NCBI GenBank assembly: GCA_030041195.1
Contig: JASHOI010000358.1
Coordinates: forward strand, 1-27,146
Source of the DNA: Streptosporangiaceae bacterium
GTDB taxonomy: Bacteria; Actinomycetota; Actinomycetes; Streptosporangiales; Streptosporangiaceae
Direction of reading: 5' to 3'
Length of the DNA stretch: 27,146 bases
Shown here: piece by piece, positions 8,698-17,127 of the stretch
Layout of the letters: each line of letters begins with the position of its first letter
Numbering within the stretch: position 1 is the first letter of the stretch
The notes under the pieces: model-generated
The model's database searches: none
What the model was told of the DNA's origin: nothing
The model's input: only the letters and a program-made list of their open reading frames with translations
Position numbers and translations under genes: made by a program

Positions 8698-9243
8698 ATG
8701 CCTGGCGGCAGGCCCAGCGGGTGGCGGAACGTGCACCGGGCTCTCGCCGACCCGCTCCGGATCAACCTGCTTCAGGCGATGTGGCTCAGCCCGCGTTCGG
8801 TAAAGGAACTCGCCGAGGCCGTGGGGCTTCCGCCGGACCGTCTCTACTACCACCTGCGCCAGCTTGAGCAGGCGGCCGTCATCGAGGTCAGCGGCTACCG
8901 GCCGCTGCCCGGCGGGAAGGTCGAGCGGCTTTACCAGCGCGCGGAGGTCGAGCCGCCGGCCGAGGAGTCGTCTCCCGAGGAGATTGCGACGTTCCTGGGA
9001 GCGGTGCTGGACGCCACCAAGGCGGACATCACCGCGGCGCGGATGGCGAAGGCGGACGGCCAGCGCCGCGAGGTCAGCGTGGCTTTCGGTGCGCTCCGGC
9101 TGACCGATGAGGGCCTGGCCGAGTTGCGTCGCGCCGTGACCGACCTGCAGGAGCGCTTCGCCGACCCGGAAGCGGAGGGGACCTGGGTGCGGGCGCTCGT
9201 CGTGCTGGCCGACCTCGAGGAACGGCCACCGGACGGAGGCTGA
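8698..9243 (+). CDS. ArsR-like winged-helix transcriptional regulator
   Basis: This is a 181-residue cytoplasmic DNA-binding protein. Residues about 10-80 form an ArsR-type winged helix: HRALADPLRINLLQAMW is the first helix pair, SVKELAEAVGLPPDRLYYHLRQLEQ the helix-turn-helix with recognition helix, and the wing follows in VIEVSGYRPLPGGKVERLYQ. The C-terminal half is mostly helical with no metal-binding cysteine pattern, so metal sensing is unlikely; a drug- or metabolite-responsive repressor is more plausible. ATG at 8698 is preceded by GGGAGG at 8686-8691 with good spacing. The ABC ATPase begins 3 nt after its stop, so it probably controls its own exporter operon through the repeats at 8605-8678. 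Confidence 0.88.
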   Translation: MPGGRPSGWRNVHRALADPLRINLLQAMWLSPRSVKELAEAVGLPPDRLYYHLRQLEQAAVIEVSGYRPLPGGKVERLYQRAEVEPPAEESSPEEIATFLGAVLDATKADITAARMAKADGQRREVSVAFGALRLTDEGLAELRRAVTDLQERFADPEAEGTWVRALVVLADLEERPPDGG

Positions 9244-9246
9244 CCC

Positions 9247-10152
9247 ATGCCAACGACAGCGATTCTCGACGCGGCAGGCCTGGGCCGGAGGTTTGGCTCC
9301 ATGGAGGCGGTCGCCGGTGTCGACCTCCGCGTGGCCGCTGGGGAAATGGTGGCGCTGCTCGGGCCGAACGGGGCGGGCAAGTCGACCACGCTCGCCATGG
9401 TCTTAGGCCTGCTGTCGCCGACCGCCGGGCGGGTCACGGTGTGCGGACGGGCACCCCGGCGAGCCGTCGCCGACGGCCTGGTGGGCGCGATGCTCCAGTC
9501 CGAAGCGGGCAGCGGCCTGCCGTCGCGAACGCTGGTCGGCGAGCTGGTCGGGTTCGTGGCCTCGCTCTACCCCGCGCCGCTGACTGTCCCGGCCGTGCTG
9601 CGGCACGCCGGGCTTGCCTCCGTCGCCGGGCGCAGCGTCGACCACCTGTCCGGCGGCGAGTTGCAGCGAGTCCGGTTCGCGCTGGCCATCTGCGCGAACC
9701 CGCGGCTGCTCATCCTCGATGAGCCGACCGTGGGCCTCGACGTTCCCTCCCAGCGGAGCTTCTGGGAGACGGTGCGGGCCTTCGCCGCCGACGGCCGAGC
9801 GGTCCTGTTCGCGACCCACTACCTCGCCGAGGCCGCCGAAACCGCGGGACGGGTCGTCGTGCTGCACAAGGGACACATCGTCGCCGACGGGACCGTCGAT
9901 GAGATCCGCCGGACGGCCGCCACCAGAAGGCTGCGGTTCCGCGCGCCGGACACCGACGCCGCGGCGCTCCGCGCACTGCCCGCGGTCCAGCAGGTCCGGC
10001 AGGCCGACGGCGTGATCAGCCTGGACAGCACCGACTCGGATGCGACCGTCCGCGGGCTCGTCTGGTCCGGCACCACCTTCACCGACCTCGAAGTCACCGG
10101 CGCCGGGCTCGAGGACGCGTTCCTGGCGCTCACCTGCGAGGAGCCCGGATGA
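9247..10152 (+). CDS. ABC-2 exporter ATPase subunit
   Basis: This 301-residue cytoplasmic ATPase belongs to the drug/antibiotic (DrrA/CcmA-like) exporter class. Walker A (GPNGAGKST) is at residues 39-47, the signature LSGGELQRVRFAL near 134, Walker B with DEPTVGLD near 158, and the H-loop is FATHYLAEA. A C-terminal extension of about 80 residues after VADGTVDEIRR is typical of exporter ATPases. ATG at 9247 follows the regulator stop directly, and its stop overlaps the permease start by 4 bp (ATGA). With the ArsR-like gene in front, a self-regulated efflux or resistance role is likely. The exported compound is unknown. Confidence 0.92.
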   Translation: MPTTAILDAAGLGRRFGSMEAVAGVDLRVAAGEMVALLGPNGAGKSTTLAMVLGLLSPTAGRVTVCGRAPRRAVADGLVGAMLQSEAGSGLPSRTLVGELVGFVASLYPAPLTVPAVLRHAGLASVAGRSVDHLSGGELQRVRFALAICANPRLLILDEPTVGLDVPSQRSFWETVRAFAADGRAVLFATHYLAEAAETAGRVVVLHKGHIVADGTVDEIRRTAATRRLRFRAPDTDAAALRALPAVQQVRQADGVISLDSTDSDATVRGLVWSGTTFTDLEVTGAGLEDAFLALTCEEPG

Positions 10153-10919
10153 AGACCCATCGCCCCCGGCTCGCCAGTTTCCTGGCCTTCGAACTGCGCC
10201 GGATGCTGCGTTCTCCCGGCGTCCTGGTCTGGACGCTTGCCTTCCCTGTCGTGCTCTACCTGGCCAACTTCGCCAACAAGAGCAACAATCCCGGGGCGCA
10301 GCGATGGGCCGGCACCACCTGGGCGGTCTACTTCATGGTGTCCATGTGCGCGTGGGCGGCGATCGCCGCTGCCCTCAACGCCGGCGGGGCCCGGCTGGCG
10401 GCCGAGCGCGCGAACGGCTGGACCAGGTACCTGCGCCTCACGCCGCTGCCCTCGTGGTGCTACGCGGCCGGCAAGGTCCTCACCGGCGCGGCCCTGGCGC
10501 TCATCGCGGCCCTGGCGCTGTCCCTCATCGCGGGAGCGGCTGCCCGGCCCCAGCTGCCGGCGTCCGCCTGGACGGCGATGATCCTGGTGTGCTGGCTGGG
10601 CAGTCTCCCGTTCGCCGCGCTCGGTATCCTCGTCGGCCTGGCCGCCGGCACGTCAGTCGCGCAGCCCGCCATGGTCGCCGCGATGCTCATGCTGGACGTG
10701 CTCGGCGGGCTGCTCTGGCCGCTGCCCGTGTTCCCGCACTGGCTGCAGGACATCGCGAAGGTGCTGCCCAGCTACCGGCTCGCCGACCTCGGCCGCGCCG
10801 CCGTCACCGGGCACGCGCTGAACCCAGCCGACGTGGTGTTCCTGGGCGCCTGGACGCTGCTGTTCGGCGCGGCCGCCGCCTGGCGTTACCGTGCCGACCA
10901 GCAGCGTGCCATCGGATGA
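10149..10919 (+). CDS. ABC-2 type exporter permease
   Basis: This 256-residue membrane subunit has about six hydrophobic segments: around residues 26-40, 55-80, 105-130, 140-160, 170-190 and 228-245. The early FELRRMLRSPGVLVWTLAFP pattern and the central ANGWTRYLRLTPLP stretch, resembling the cytoplasmic loop of ABC-2 permeases, support the family. It begins with a 4-bp ATGA overlap with the ATPase and completes the exporter. Its last 89 codons lie antisense to the 3' end of the convergent hyuB frame. The hydrophobic pattern here is good to the end (FLGAWTLLFGAAAAWRYR), so this strand carries the sequence under stronger constraint. No terminator was seen after its stop. Confidence 0.9.
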   Translation: MKTHRPRLASFLAFELRRMLRSPGVLVWTLAFPVVLYLANFANKSNNPGAQRWAGTTWAVYFMVSMCAWAAIAAALNAGGARLAAERANGWTRYLRLTPLPSWCYAAGKVLTGAALALIAALALSLIAGAAARPQLPASAWTAMILVCWLGSLPFAALGILVGLAAGTSVAQPAMVAAMLMLDVLGGLLWPLPVFPHWLQDIAKVLPSYRLADLGRAAVTGHALNPADVVFLGAWTLLFGAAAAWRYRADQQRAIG

Positions 10920-12584
10920 AGCGCCGAGACCGTAGACGTCCTTGGCCTCTGCCGCGGTGATCAGCTCGTCACGCAGGTCGGCTGCTACCAGAGCCCGGTC
11001 ACGCTCGGCCGGGTCACCATATCCCCCGCCGGTACCGGTCACGAGCCTGACCAGGTCACCGCGCCGCAGCGGCAGCCGGGATCCCTTGCCAAACGGCTGC
11101 TCGGCTGACCCGTCGGCCCGGACAACCTGCACGTAGTTCGGCGAGCCCGGCCGTCCGCCCGCGGCTCCCCAGGGCGGGAACAGGTGGCGGCCCCAGGCCA
11201 CGGTCAGCAGCGCCTCGTCGCTCAGGATCCGGTACTCGCGCACCACGCCGCGGCCGCCGCGGCGGCGGCCGGCCCCGGCTCCCGGCACAACGTCAAGCCC
11301 GAACCGCTCGACCCGGATCCCGTACCGCTGCTCGGCGATCTCCGCCGGGATCACGTAGGTCTCGCCGTCCCCGACCGATACCAGCGCGTGCTCCCCGTCC
11401 TTGGTTGCGCTCGCTCCCCACCCGCCGGGCTGCGGTTCCACCAGCAGCGCGGGCTGCCCGGTGTCCGGGTGGGTCAGCGCGACCGAGGTGGAGCAGACCG
11501 AGACGAAGCTGCCCGCGGTAAGGGAGGGAAACGCCGGCGCCACGGCGCGCCACACCAGGTCGGTGGCCATCTCGGTGGCCTCGAAGTACGCCGCAACCGG
11601 CGCCGGGCGCACCGCGTTGAAGATCGTCCCTGCCGGGCAGATGATCGTCAGCGGCCGGAACCAGCCGTCGGTGGCCGGCTCCGCCGGATCGGTGATCGCC
11701 TTGAACACCGTGCGCACCCCGGAAACCAGGCCGCTCCAGGTGCAGTTGATCGGCCCGGGCACCTGCGCGTGACTGCCGGTGAAGTCGCACGTCACGCCGT
11801 GACCGGAGATCTGCACCCGGACCCGAACCCGGAACGGGCCGTTGCCGAGCCCGTCCTCGTCGGTGTAGTCCGACGCCTCGAAGGTGCCGTGCGGGATCCG
11901 GCCCAGGGCCAGCCGCGCCAGCCGCTCGCTGCGGTCGAGCGTCGCCGTCATCGCATCGGCCACGACGTCCGTGCCGAACCTGGCGCACATCTCCAGCAGC
12001 CGGCGCTCGGCCACCTCGAGGCAGGCGGCCTGGGCGGCCAGGTCGCCCAGCGTCATGTCCGGCAGGCGGCTGTTCGCGGCCAGGATCGCGGCCAGGTCGG
12101 CGACGGGCGCCCCGCCGGCGTAGGCGCGGACGAACGGCAGCTGCAGTCCTTCGGCGTAGACGTCGGTCGAGTCGGCGGTCCACGACCCAGGGTCCTTCCC
12201 GCCGACCTCGGTCCAGTGCCCCTTTGCCGCGGCGAACCCGATCAGAGCGCCGTCCGCGAACACCGGCCGGACCAGCGCCACGTCGGACAGATGCGTTCCG
12301 CCGCCCGCGTACGGGTCGTTGGCGATGATCACGTCTCCCGGGCGCAGGTCCGGCACGCGCGCGATGGTCTCCTTGACCGCGTCGCCGAGCGGACCGAGGA
12401 AGCCGGCGATGCCGTTGCCCTGCGACACCAGGTCGCCACGGGCGTCGGCGAGGCCGACGCCGAAGTCGAGCACCTCGTAGATGATCGGGCTCTGCGAGGT
12501 CCGCTGCAGCGAGACGAACATCTCGTCGGTGATGGCCGCGAAGCCCTCGCGCAGCACGTCGAAGGTGAACCGGTCGGCTGTCAC
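10653..12584 (-). CDS. Hydantoinase/oxoprolinase subunit B (HyuB), C-terminus extended antisense to the permease
   Basis: The frame encodes 643 residues. The HyuB signature is clear: the opening FTFDVLREGFAAITDEMFVS, the IIANDPYAGGGTHLSDV motif, DFTGSHAQVPGPINCTWS, and the late GTGGGYGDPAERD block. Family proteins normally end shortly after the AKDVYGL-type segment, at about residue 555 (near 10920). Here the frame continues about 88 codons antisense to the ABC permease. That tail is rich in Gly, Gln, His and Glu and does not look like a folded domain. GTG at 12584 overlaps the HyuA stop by 4 bp (GTGA), so the subunits are translationally coupled. The true functional end is uncertain, and loss of the native stop by rearrangement is possible. 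Confidence 0.88.
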   Translation of the reverse strand: MTADRFTFDVLREGFAAITDEMFVSLQRTSQSPIIYEVLDFGVGLADARGDLVSQGNGIAGFLGPLGDAVKETIARVPDLRPGDVIIANDPYAGGGTHLSDVALVRPVFADGALIGFAAAKGHWTEVGGKDPGSWTADSTDVYAEGLQLPFVRAYAGGAPVADLAAILAANSRLPDMTLGDLAAQAACLEVAERRLLEMCARFGTDVVADAMTATLDRSERLARLALGRIPHGTFEASDYTDEDGLGNGPFRVRVRVQISGHGVTCDFTGSHAQVPGPINCTWSGLVSGVRTVFKAITDPAEPATDGWFRPLTIICPAGTIFNAVRPAPVAAYFEATEMATDLVWRAVAPAFPSLTAGSFVSVCSTSVALTHPDTGQPALLVEPQPGGWGASATKDGEHALVSVGDGETYVIPAEIAEQRYGIRVERFGLDVVPGAGAGRRRGGRGVVREYRILSDEALLTVAWGRHLFPPWGAAGGRPGSPNYVQVVRADGSAEQPFGKGSRLPLRRGDLVRLVTGTGGGYGDPAERDRALVAADLRDELITAAEAKDVYGLGASSDGTLLVGTVTPGGGRAEQQRPGAQEHHVGWVQRVPGDGGAAEVGEPVAGQHLRDVLQPVREHGQRPEQPAEHVQHEHRGDHGGLRD

Positions 12585-14620
12585 GCTCCCTCCTCGATCA
12601 CCAGGTTGCCGATCTCGTCGCAGTGCGCGGCCTGACCGGGAAGAACCAGCGTGGTAGCGGCCTGCTCCTCGACCACGCACGGCCCGGCCAGCCGTCTCCC
12701 GCCGGTCAGCTCGGGCCTGCCGATCACCGGCACCCGCGCCACGCCGCCATGAATGTCAAGGTCAACCAGCCGCGACGAGCTGGCCGGTCCGGCCGCCCCG
12801 TCGCCGTCCGACCACTGCACGGCCGGCACCGGCGCGACCGCGCTGACCCGCACCGCGACGACCTCGAGCGGGACGTCCAGCTGGAACGCGTAGGCCTCCA
12901 GGCACCGGCGGTCGAAGGCGGCCCTCAGCTCGGCCCGCCCGGTGCCGCTGGCCAGGTCGGTACCGGCGGGGATCGCCACCTCGAGGGTGTGCTCCTGCCC
13001 CTGATAGCGGAGCTCCGCGTACCTGGTCATCACCGCGGCCTGTGCCCCAAGCTCCTCGGTGGCGGTGTCCTGCGCCCGCCGGAACGCGGCGTCGAGGTCG
13101 GTATCGGCCAGCGGGCCGACTGCGGTCTGGACCGCGTCGGCGCGCAGCGGCCCGGCCAGCATCCCGAACGCGGAAAAATGGCCGGGGCCCTGCGGGATGA
13201 TCGTCCTGGCTATGCCGAGCTCCCTGGCCAGCAGGGTGGCGTGCAACGGGCCTGCCCCGCCGTAGGCCACGAACGCGAATTCCCTGGGGTCGTATCCGCG
13301 CCGCAGCGTGACCAGGCGCAGCGCGTGACTCATCTGCGCCACCGCGTAGCGGATCACGCCGCGGGCCGCCTCGTTCGCGTCACTGCCGAGCCGTGTTCCC
13401 AGCTTCTCCAGGGCCCGCATCGCCGCGTCCTCGTCGAGGGTCATGGTGCCGCCCAGGAAGTAGTACGGGTCGATGCGCCCTGCCACCAGGTTGGCGTCGG
13501 TCAGCGTCGCCTCGGTCCCGCCCCGCCCGTAGCAGGCGGGTCCCGGCTGCGCCCCGGCGCTGCGCGGGCCCACGTGCAGGCCTCCCGCGTCGTCCGCCCA
13601 CGCCACCGAGCCGCCGCCGGCGCCGATCTCGACGATCTCGACCGTGGGCGCCTGCACCGGGTACCCGGCGAAGACCGGCGTCTTGCCGACGTGGTGCAGG
13701 CTGTCCACGCGCACCTGGCCGTCGCGGACCGCCGAGGTCTTGGCCGTCGTGCCGCCGATGTCCAGGGCCAGGACGTGCCGGGCCCCGATCCGCCGGCCAA
13801 GCTCGGCGGCCGCGGTCACGCCGGCCACCGGCCCGGACTCGAGCAGGCTGACCGGCGTGCCAGCCGCGCGCTCGAACGAGCAGATCCCGCCGTTCGACCG
13901 CATGACGTGCAGCGGGCCGCGCAGCCCCGCGGACCGCAGCGCGTGCTCCAGCGAGCCGAGATACGACGACACGACGGGCTGCACATAGGCGGACAGGACC
14001 GTCGTGCTGCTCCGCTCGTACTCCCGCCACTGCCGGCTGACCTGGTGCGAGCCGATCACCGAGATGCCCGGCAGGCGTCCGGCGAGCGCGGTGACCGCTC
14101 GCTGCTCGTGCTCGGGGTTCACCCAGGCGTGCAGCAGGCACACCGCCACCGCCCGCACACCGAGGCCGGCGAGCCGGCCGGCGGTCTCGGCGACGTCGGC
14201 CTCGCTCAGCGGCTCGAGCACCTCGCCCCGGTAGGACATCCGCTCGGTGATCTCGAACCGCAGATGGCGCGGCACGAACGGCACCGGCTTGGCGTACGAG
14301 AGGTTGTACAGGTCGGGCCGGTTCCCGCGGCCGATCTCCAGGACGTCGCGGAAGCCCCTGGTGGTCACCAGGGCCGTGGGAACGCCACGGCGCTCGGTCA
14401 GCGCGTTGATGACAACGGTCGTGCCGTGGATGAACGCGGCAACGTCCGTGGCGGCCACGCCGGAGCGCCCGAGCGCGTCCAGGACGCCCCGCTCCAGCCT
14501 GCCCGGGGTGGTATCCGCCTTCGCGCGGATCACCCGCCCATTCCCCTCGTCGACGGCGACGACATCGGTGAACGTGCCGCCGATGTCGACGGCACAACGA
14601 ACCGGACCAGCCTCTTTCAC
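12581..14620 (-). CDS. Hydantoinase/oxoprolinase subunit A (HyuA), full length
   Basis: This 679-residue cytoplasmic subunit carries the ATP-dependent half of a 5-oxoprolinase/N-methylhydantoinase-type enzyme. Motifs in order are RCAVDIGGTFTDVVAVD (N-terminal phosphate loop), FIHGTTVVINALTERRG, LALDIGGTTAKTSAV (second phosphate motif), IGAGGGSVAW, the GPACYGRGG loop and AYGGAGPLHA. It starts at GTG 14620 and has no strong Shine-Dalgarno sequence. HyuB follows with a 4-bp overlap, giving the standard A-B pair. The divergent PucR gene 93 bp away probably controls it. The ring substrate (5-oxoproline, hydantoin or a derivative) cannot be read from the sequence. Confidence 0.94.
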   Translation of the reverse strand: MKEAGPVRCAVDIGGTFTDVVAVDEGNGRVIRAKADTTPGRLERGVLDALGRSGVAATDVAAFIHGTTVVINALTERRGVPTALVTTRGFRDVLEIGRGNRPDLYNLSYAKPVPFVPRHLRFEITERMSYRGEVLEPLSEADVAETAGRLAGLGVRAVAVCLLHAWVNPEHEQRAVTALAGRLPGISVIGSHQVSRQWREYERSSTTVLSAYVQPVVSSYLGSLEHALRSAGLRGPLHVMRSNGGICSFERAAGTPVSLLESGPVAGVTAAAELGRRIGARHVLALDIGGTTAKTSAVRDGQVRVDSLHHVGKTPVFAGYPVQAPTVEIVEIGAGGGSVAWADDAGGLHVGPRSAGAQPGPACYGRGGTEATLTDANLVAGRIDPYYFLGGTMTLDEDAAMRALEKLGTRLGSDANEAARGVIRYAVAQMSHALRLVTLRRGYDPREFAFVAYGGAGPLHATLLARELGIARTIIPQGPGHFSAFGMLAGPLRADAVQTAVGPLADTDLDAAFRRAQDTATEELGAQAAVMTRYAELRYQGQEHTLEVAIPAGTDLASGTGRAELRAAFDRRCLEAYAFQLDVPLEVVAVRVSAVAPVPAVQWSDGDGAAGPASSSRLVDLDIHGGVARVPVIGRPELTGGRRLAGPCVVEEQAATTLVLPGQAAHCDEIGNLVIEEGA

Positions 14621-14699
14621 CTGACCACGATCCCAGCCCGGTCATTTACAAAAAATGGGCCGAGTGCACTACATTCCCCCAGTACCTGTGCCATCCGCA

Positions 14700-14705
14700 T
14701 AATAT
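14700..14705 (+). promoter_or_regulatory. Candidate -10 box for a leaderless PucR transcript
   Basis: TAATAT matches the TANNNT -10 pattern and ends 9 nt before the ATG at 14714, which has no Shine-Dalgarno sequence. Transcription would begin at or within a few bases of the start codon. The 93-bp divergent gap also holds an AT-rich run near 14642-14655 that could serve the hyuA direction, but no -35 boxes stand out. Confidence 0.4.
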
Positions 14706-14713
14706 GAGTCGGC

Positions 14714-16240
14714 ATGCCGTCCGTTGACGAGATCCTCGCCAGCCCGCCACTGTCCGGCCTGCGGCGGGTCACCAGGCGCGGCGGGAACCGCGAGGTCGTG
14801 ACCGTGCGGCTGGCCGAGCAGTTCTCCGATCTGAACCCCGCGCCCGCTCAGAGCCTGGTGGTCCTTTCCCGGGCCGCCTCGGCTGCCGCCACCGACTACC
14901 GGCTCGACATGGCGCTGCGCTGGGCAGCGGTGCACAACGTGGCGGCGGTCGGATGCTTCTCGGATGGCCTGTGGCAACCGCCGATGACGGCGGTCGACAT
15001 CGCGGAGCGGGCCGACATCGCGCTCGTCTCGGTGCCCGCCGCTGCCGAGCTGACCTGGCTGCTGCGGGCGATCATGCAGGAGACCGGCGGCGGCGCCGAG
15101 CGCGCGCTCGCGCGCGCCGAGCAGGGCCTGGCCGCCGTGCTGCGCGCCGCCGAGACCGGCGCCGACCTGGAGGGGCTGCGGGCGTCGGTGAGCCGGGCGC
15201 TCGGCGCCGAGGTCGTGGCCCGGCTGTACCCGGACGACGGCCGACGCCAGCGGGCCGATGACAGCACCGGGACCCCGGTGAGCGTGCCGATCGTGGTCGG
15301 CGAGACGATCGCGGGTGAGTTCACCGCGCTCGCGCACGGGGACCTGGCGGTCGCCGCCAGCCTGGTCCTGCGCATCGCCGCATCCTCCGCTGGCCGTCTC
15401 CTCGACCTGGCCAGGCGCGCGCGCGAGCTGCCGATCAGGTCCCGCAGCGAGTTGCTCGCCGAGCTGCTGATGTCGGACGCGGCGCTCACCGAGGACCTGC
15501 GCGACCGCGCCATGCAGCTTGGGGTGCCGATCGGCGGCTGGCACGTGGCGGTCCGCATCGAGGCCGAGAACCTGGACGAGGCCGGGCGTGATGAGGTGCA
15601 CCGGTTCGAGATGCTCGACACCGCCGGTCAGGCGGCGTTCCAGGCGGTGGCGCGCACCGGCGGCAGCTGGTATCTGTCCAGGATCTCCCGGGCGATCGTG
15701 CTGGTGCGGATGACGAGCTCGCATCCAGGGACGCAGGCGGGCCTGCGCGCCGCGCGGTCGGCGGAGGCCGCGCTCGCCGCGGTTCGCGGCAGGCTACCCG
15801 GGCTGCGGCTGAGGGGCGGCGTGGGGGCACCGCACGAGGGGCCGATGGGCCTGCGCGCCTCGGCGGCCGAGGCGCGGATCGCGCTGGTGGCCGCCAGGTC
15901 AGCCGGCAAGCCCGAAGGCGTCGCCACCCACGACGCCACCGGTGTGCAGCGGATGCTGATGGAGTGGTACGCGTCGGACACCGCGCGCGCATCGGTGCGG
16001 GCGCAGCTTGCCCCGCTGGAGCGGCTGGGCCCGGCCCGCGGGGAGACCGCGATCCGGACGCTCGCCGCCTACCTGGACCAGCAGGGCTCGATCGTGCGGA
16101 CGGCCAGCGCGCTGCACCTGCATCGCAACGCGGTGACCTACCGGCTCCGCCGGATCACCGACCTGCTCGGCGTCGACCTCGATGATCCTGACCAGCGACT
16201 TGCGCTGCAGCTCGCGTGCCGTGCCCGCCTGCTGGCCTGA
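14714..16240 (+). CDS. PucR-family transcriptional regulator
   Basis: This 508-residue cytoplasmic regulator has three parts. Residues about 1-125 form the PucR-type N-terminal sensor domain (MPSVDEILASPPLSGLRR through AVGCFSDGLW). The middle, about 240-400, resembles the CdaR GGDEF-like domain (GVPIGGWHVAVRIEAENL onward). The C-terminal helix-turn-helix is at about 448-500 (TLAAYLDQQGSIVRTASALH and NAVTYRLRRI). PucR/CdaR proteins activate catabolic genes for purines, hydantoins and sugar acids in response to the substrate. It is divergent from hyuA-hyuB with a 93-bp shared gap, so that pair is its likely target. The start has no Shine-Dalgarno sequence and may be leaderless. Confidence 0.93.
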   Translation: MPSVDEILASPPLSGLRRVTRRGGNREVVTVRLAEQFSDLNPAPAQSLVVLSRAASAAATDYRLDMALRWAAVHNVAAVGCFSDGLWQPPMTAVDIAERADIALVSVPAAAELTWLLRAIMQETGGGAERALARAEQGLAAVLRAAETGADLEGLRASVSRALGAEVVARLYPDDGRRQRADDSTGTPVSVPIVVGETIAGEFTALAHGDLAVAASLVLRIAASSAGRLLDLARRARELPIRSRSELLAELLMSDAALTEDLRDRAMQLGVPIGGWHVAVRIEAENLDEAGRDEVHRFEMLDTAGQAAFQAVARTGGSWYLSRISRAIVLVRMTSSHPGTQAGLRAARSAEAALAAVRGRLPGLRLRGGVGAPHEGPMGLRASAAEARIALVAARSAGKPEGVATHDATGVQRMLMEWYASDTARASVRAQLAPLERLGPARGETAIRTLAAYLDQQGSIVRTASALHLHRNAVTYRLRRITDLLGVDLDDPDQRLALQLACRARLLA

Positions 16241-16270
16241 GCTCGCCGCCAGCGCAGTAGCGTGCTAGGT

Positions 16271-17041
16271 ATGGCAACCCGCGCTGAACGTTCCATGTCC
16301 TTCGGGGCGATCGCCGAAGACTACGACCGGCTCCGGCCCGGGCCGCCGGAGGCGGCGATCGATTGGCTGGTTCCGGTTGGCTGCCGGGTCGCGGTCGACG
16401 TGGGCGCTGGCACCGGGCTGCTGACTCGTGCGCTGGCGCGCAGGGTCCCTGAGGTCGTGGCCGTCGAGCCGGACCAGCGGATGGCGGCCGTGCTGCGGGC
16501 GCGCTCTGACCGGTTCGCCGGCATCAGGGTCGCCCAGGGCCGGGGTGAGGCGATCCCGGTGCCGGACGCCAGCGCCGACGGCGTTTTCGCCTCGTCGGCG
16601 TGGCACTGGCTGGATCCGGAACTCGCCCCCCGCGAGATCGCCCGGGTGCTGCGGGACGGCGGCCGGCTCGGCGTGATCTGGACCAGCCGGGACCGCGGCA
16701 CGGACTGGGTGCGCGAGGTCGAGTCGTTCCGCGGCCGTGCCGCGCGGCAGGCCGATGACCGGGACGCGCGATGGCCGCCGCACCGCCGCGAGGTCAGCCT
16801 GCCCGATGATCTGTTCGGCGCCGTGGAGTCCGCGTCGTTCTCGTTCACCCGCCAGATGACGATCGACGACTTCGTGGACATGCTGGCCACCTACAGCGGC
16901 GCGATAGCCGCGAGCCCGCAGGAACGGGAGGCGGGACTGGCCCATGTCCGGGAAGTGCTCGAGCGGCAGTTCCCCGGGGCCAGCCAGATCGACGTCCCGA
17001 TGCGGTCCCAGTGCTTCCGCGCCGGCCGGCTCCCGCGCTGA
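16271..17041 (+). CDS. Class I SAM-dependent methyltransferase
   Basis: This 256-residue cytoplasmic methyltransferase belongs to the class I Rossmann group. Motif I, VAVDVGAGTGLLTRAL, lies near residues 39-53, the acidic end of strand two is VVAVEPDQRM, and a post-motif segment reads ADGVFASSAWHWLDP. The N-terminus SFGAIAEDYDRLRPG is a common actinobacterial opening for this group. ATG at 16271 is chosen over an in-frame GTG at 16262, but the difference is only three residues. It lies 30 bp after the PucR stop and could be co-transcribed with it. The methyl acceptor is unknown. The gene ends just before a strong hairpin. Confidence 0.88.
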   Translation: MATRAERSMSFGAIAEDYDRLRPGPPEAAIDWLVPVGCRVAVDVGAGTGLLTRALARRVPEVVAVEPDQRMAAVLRARSDRFAGIRVAQGRGEAIPVPDASADGVFASSAWHWLDPELAPREIARVLRDGGRLGVIWTSRDRGTDWVREVESFRGRAARQADDRDARWPPHRREVSLPDDLFGAVESASFSFTRQMTIDDFVDMLATYSGAIAASPQEREAGLAHVREVLERQFPGASQIDVPMRSQCFRAGRLPR

Positions 17042-17063
17042 CCAGATCCCTGCCTGCATAGCC

Positions 17064-17103
17064 GTGCCTGCAGGCCCACCCGCCCGGATGGGCCTGCAGG
17101 CAC
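17064..17103. terminator. Perfect 15-bp hairpin between convergent genes (bidirectional terminator)
   Basis: GTGCCTGCAGGCCCA at 17064-17078 is exactly complementary to 17089-17103, with a 10-nt loop. It lies in the 86-bp gap between the methyltransferase stop (17041) and the amidohydrolase stop (17128), where a two-way terminator is expected. There is no U-run on either side, as is common for GC-rich actinobacterial terminators. A short self-complementary CCCCCCGGGGGG follows at 17111-17122. Confidence 0.7.
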
Positions 17104-17127
17104 GTCCCGCCCCCCCGGGGGGTACTG

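Noticed and set aside
14669..15724. A long minus-strand open frame opposite the PucR gene
   Set aside because: Its His/Arg/Gly-rich composition is typical of third-position GC bias on the opposite strand, and the plus strand encodes a clear PucR protein.
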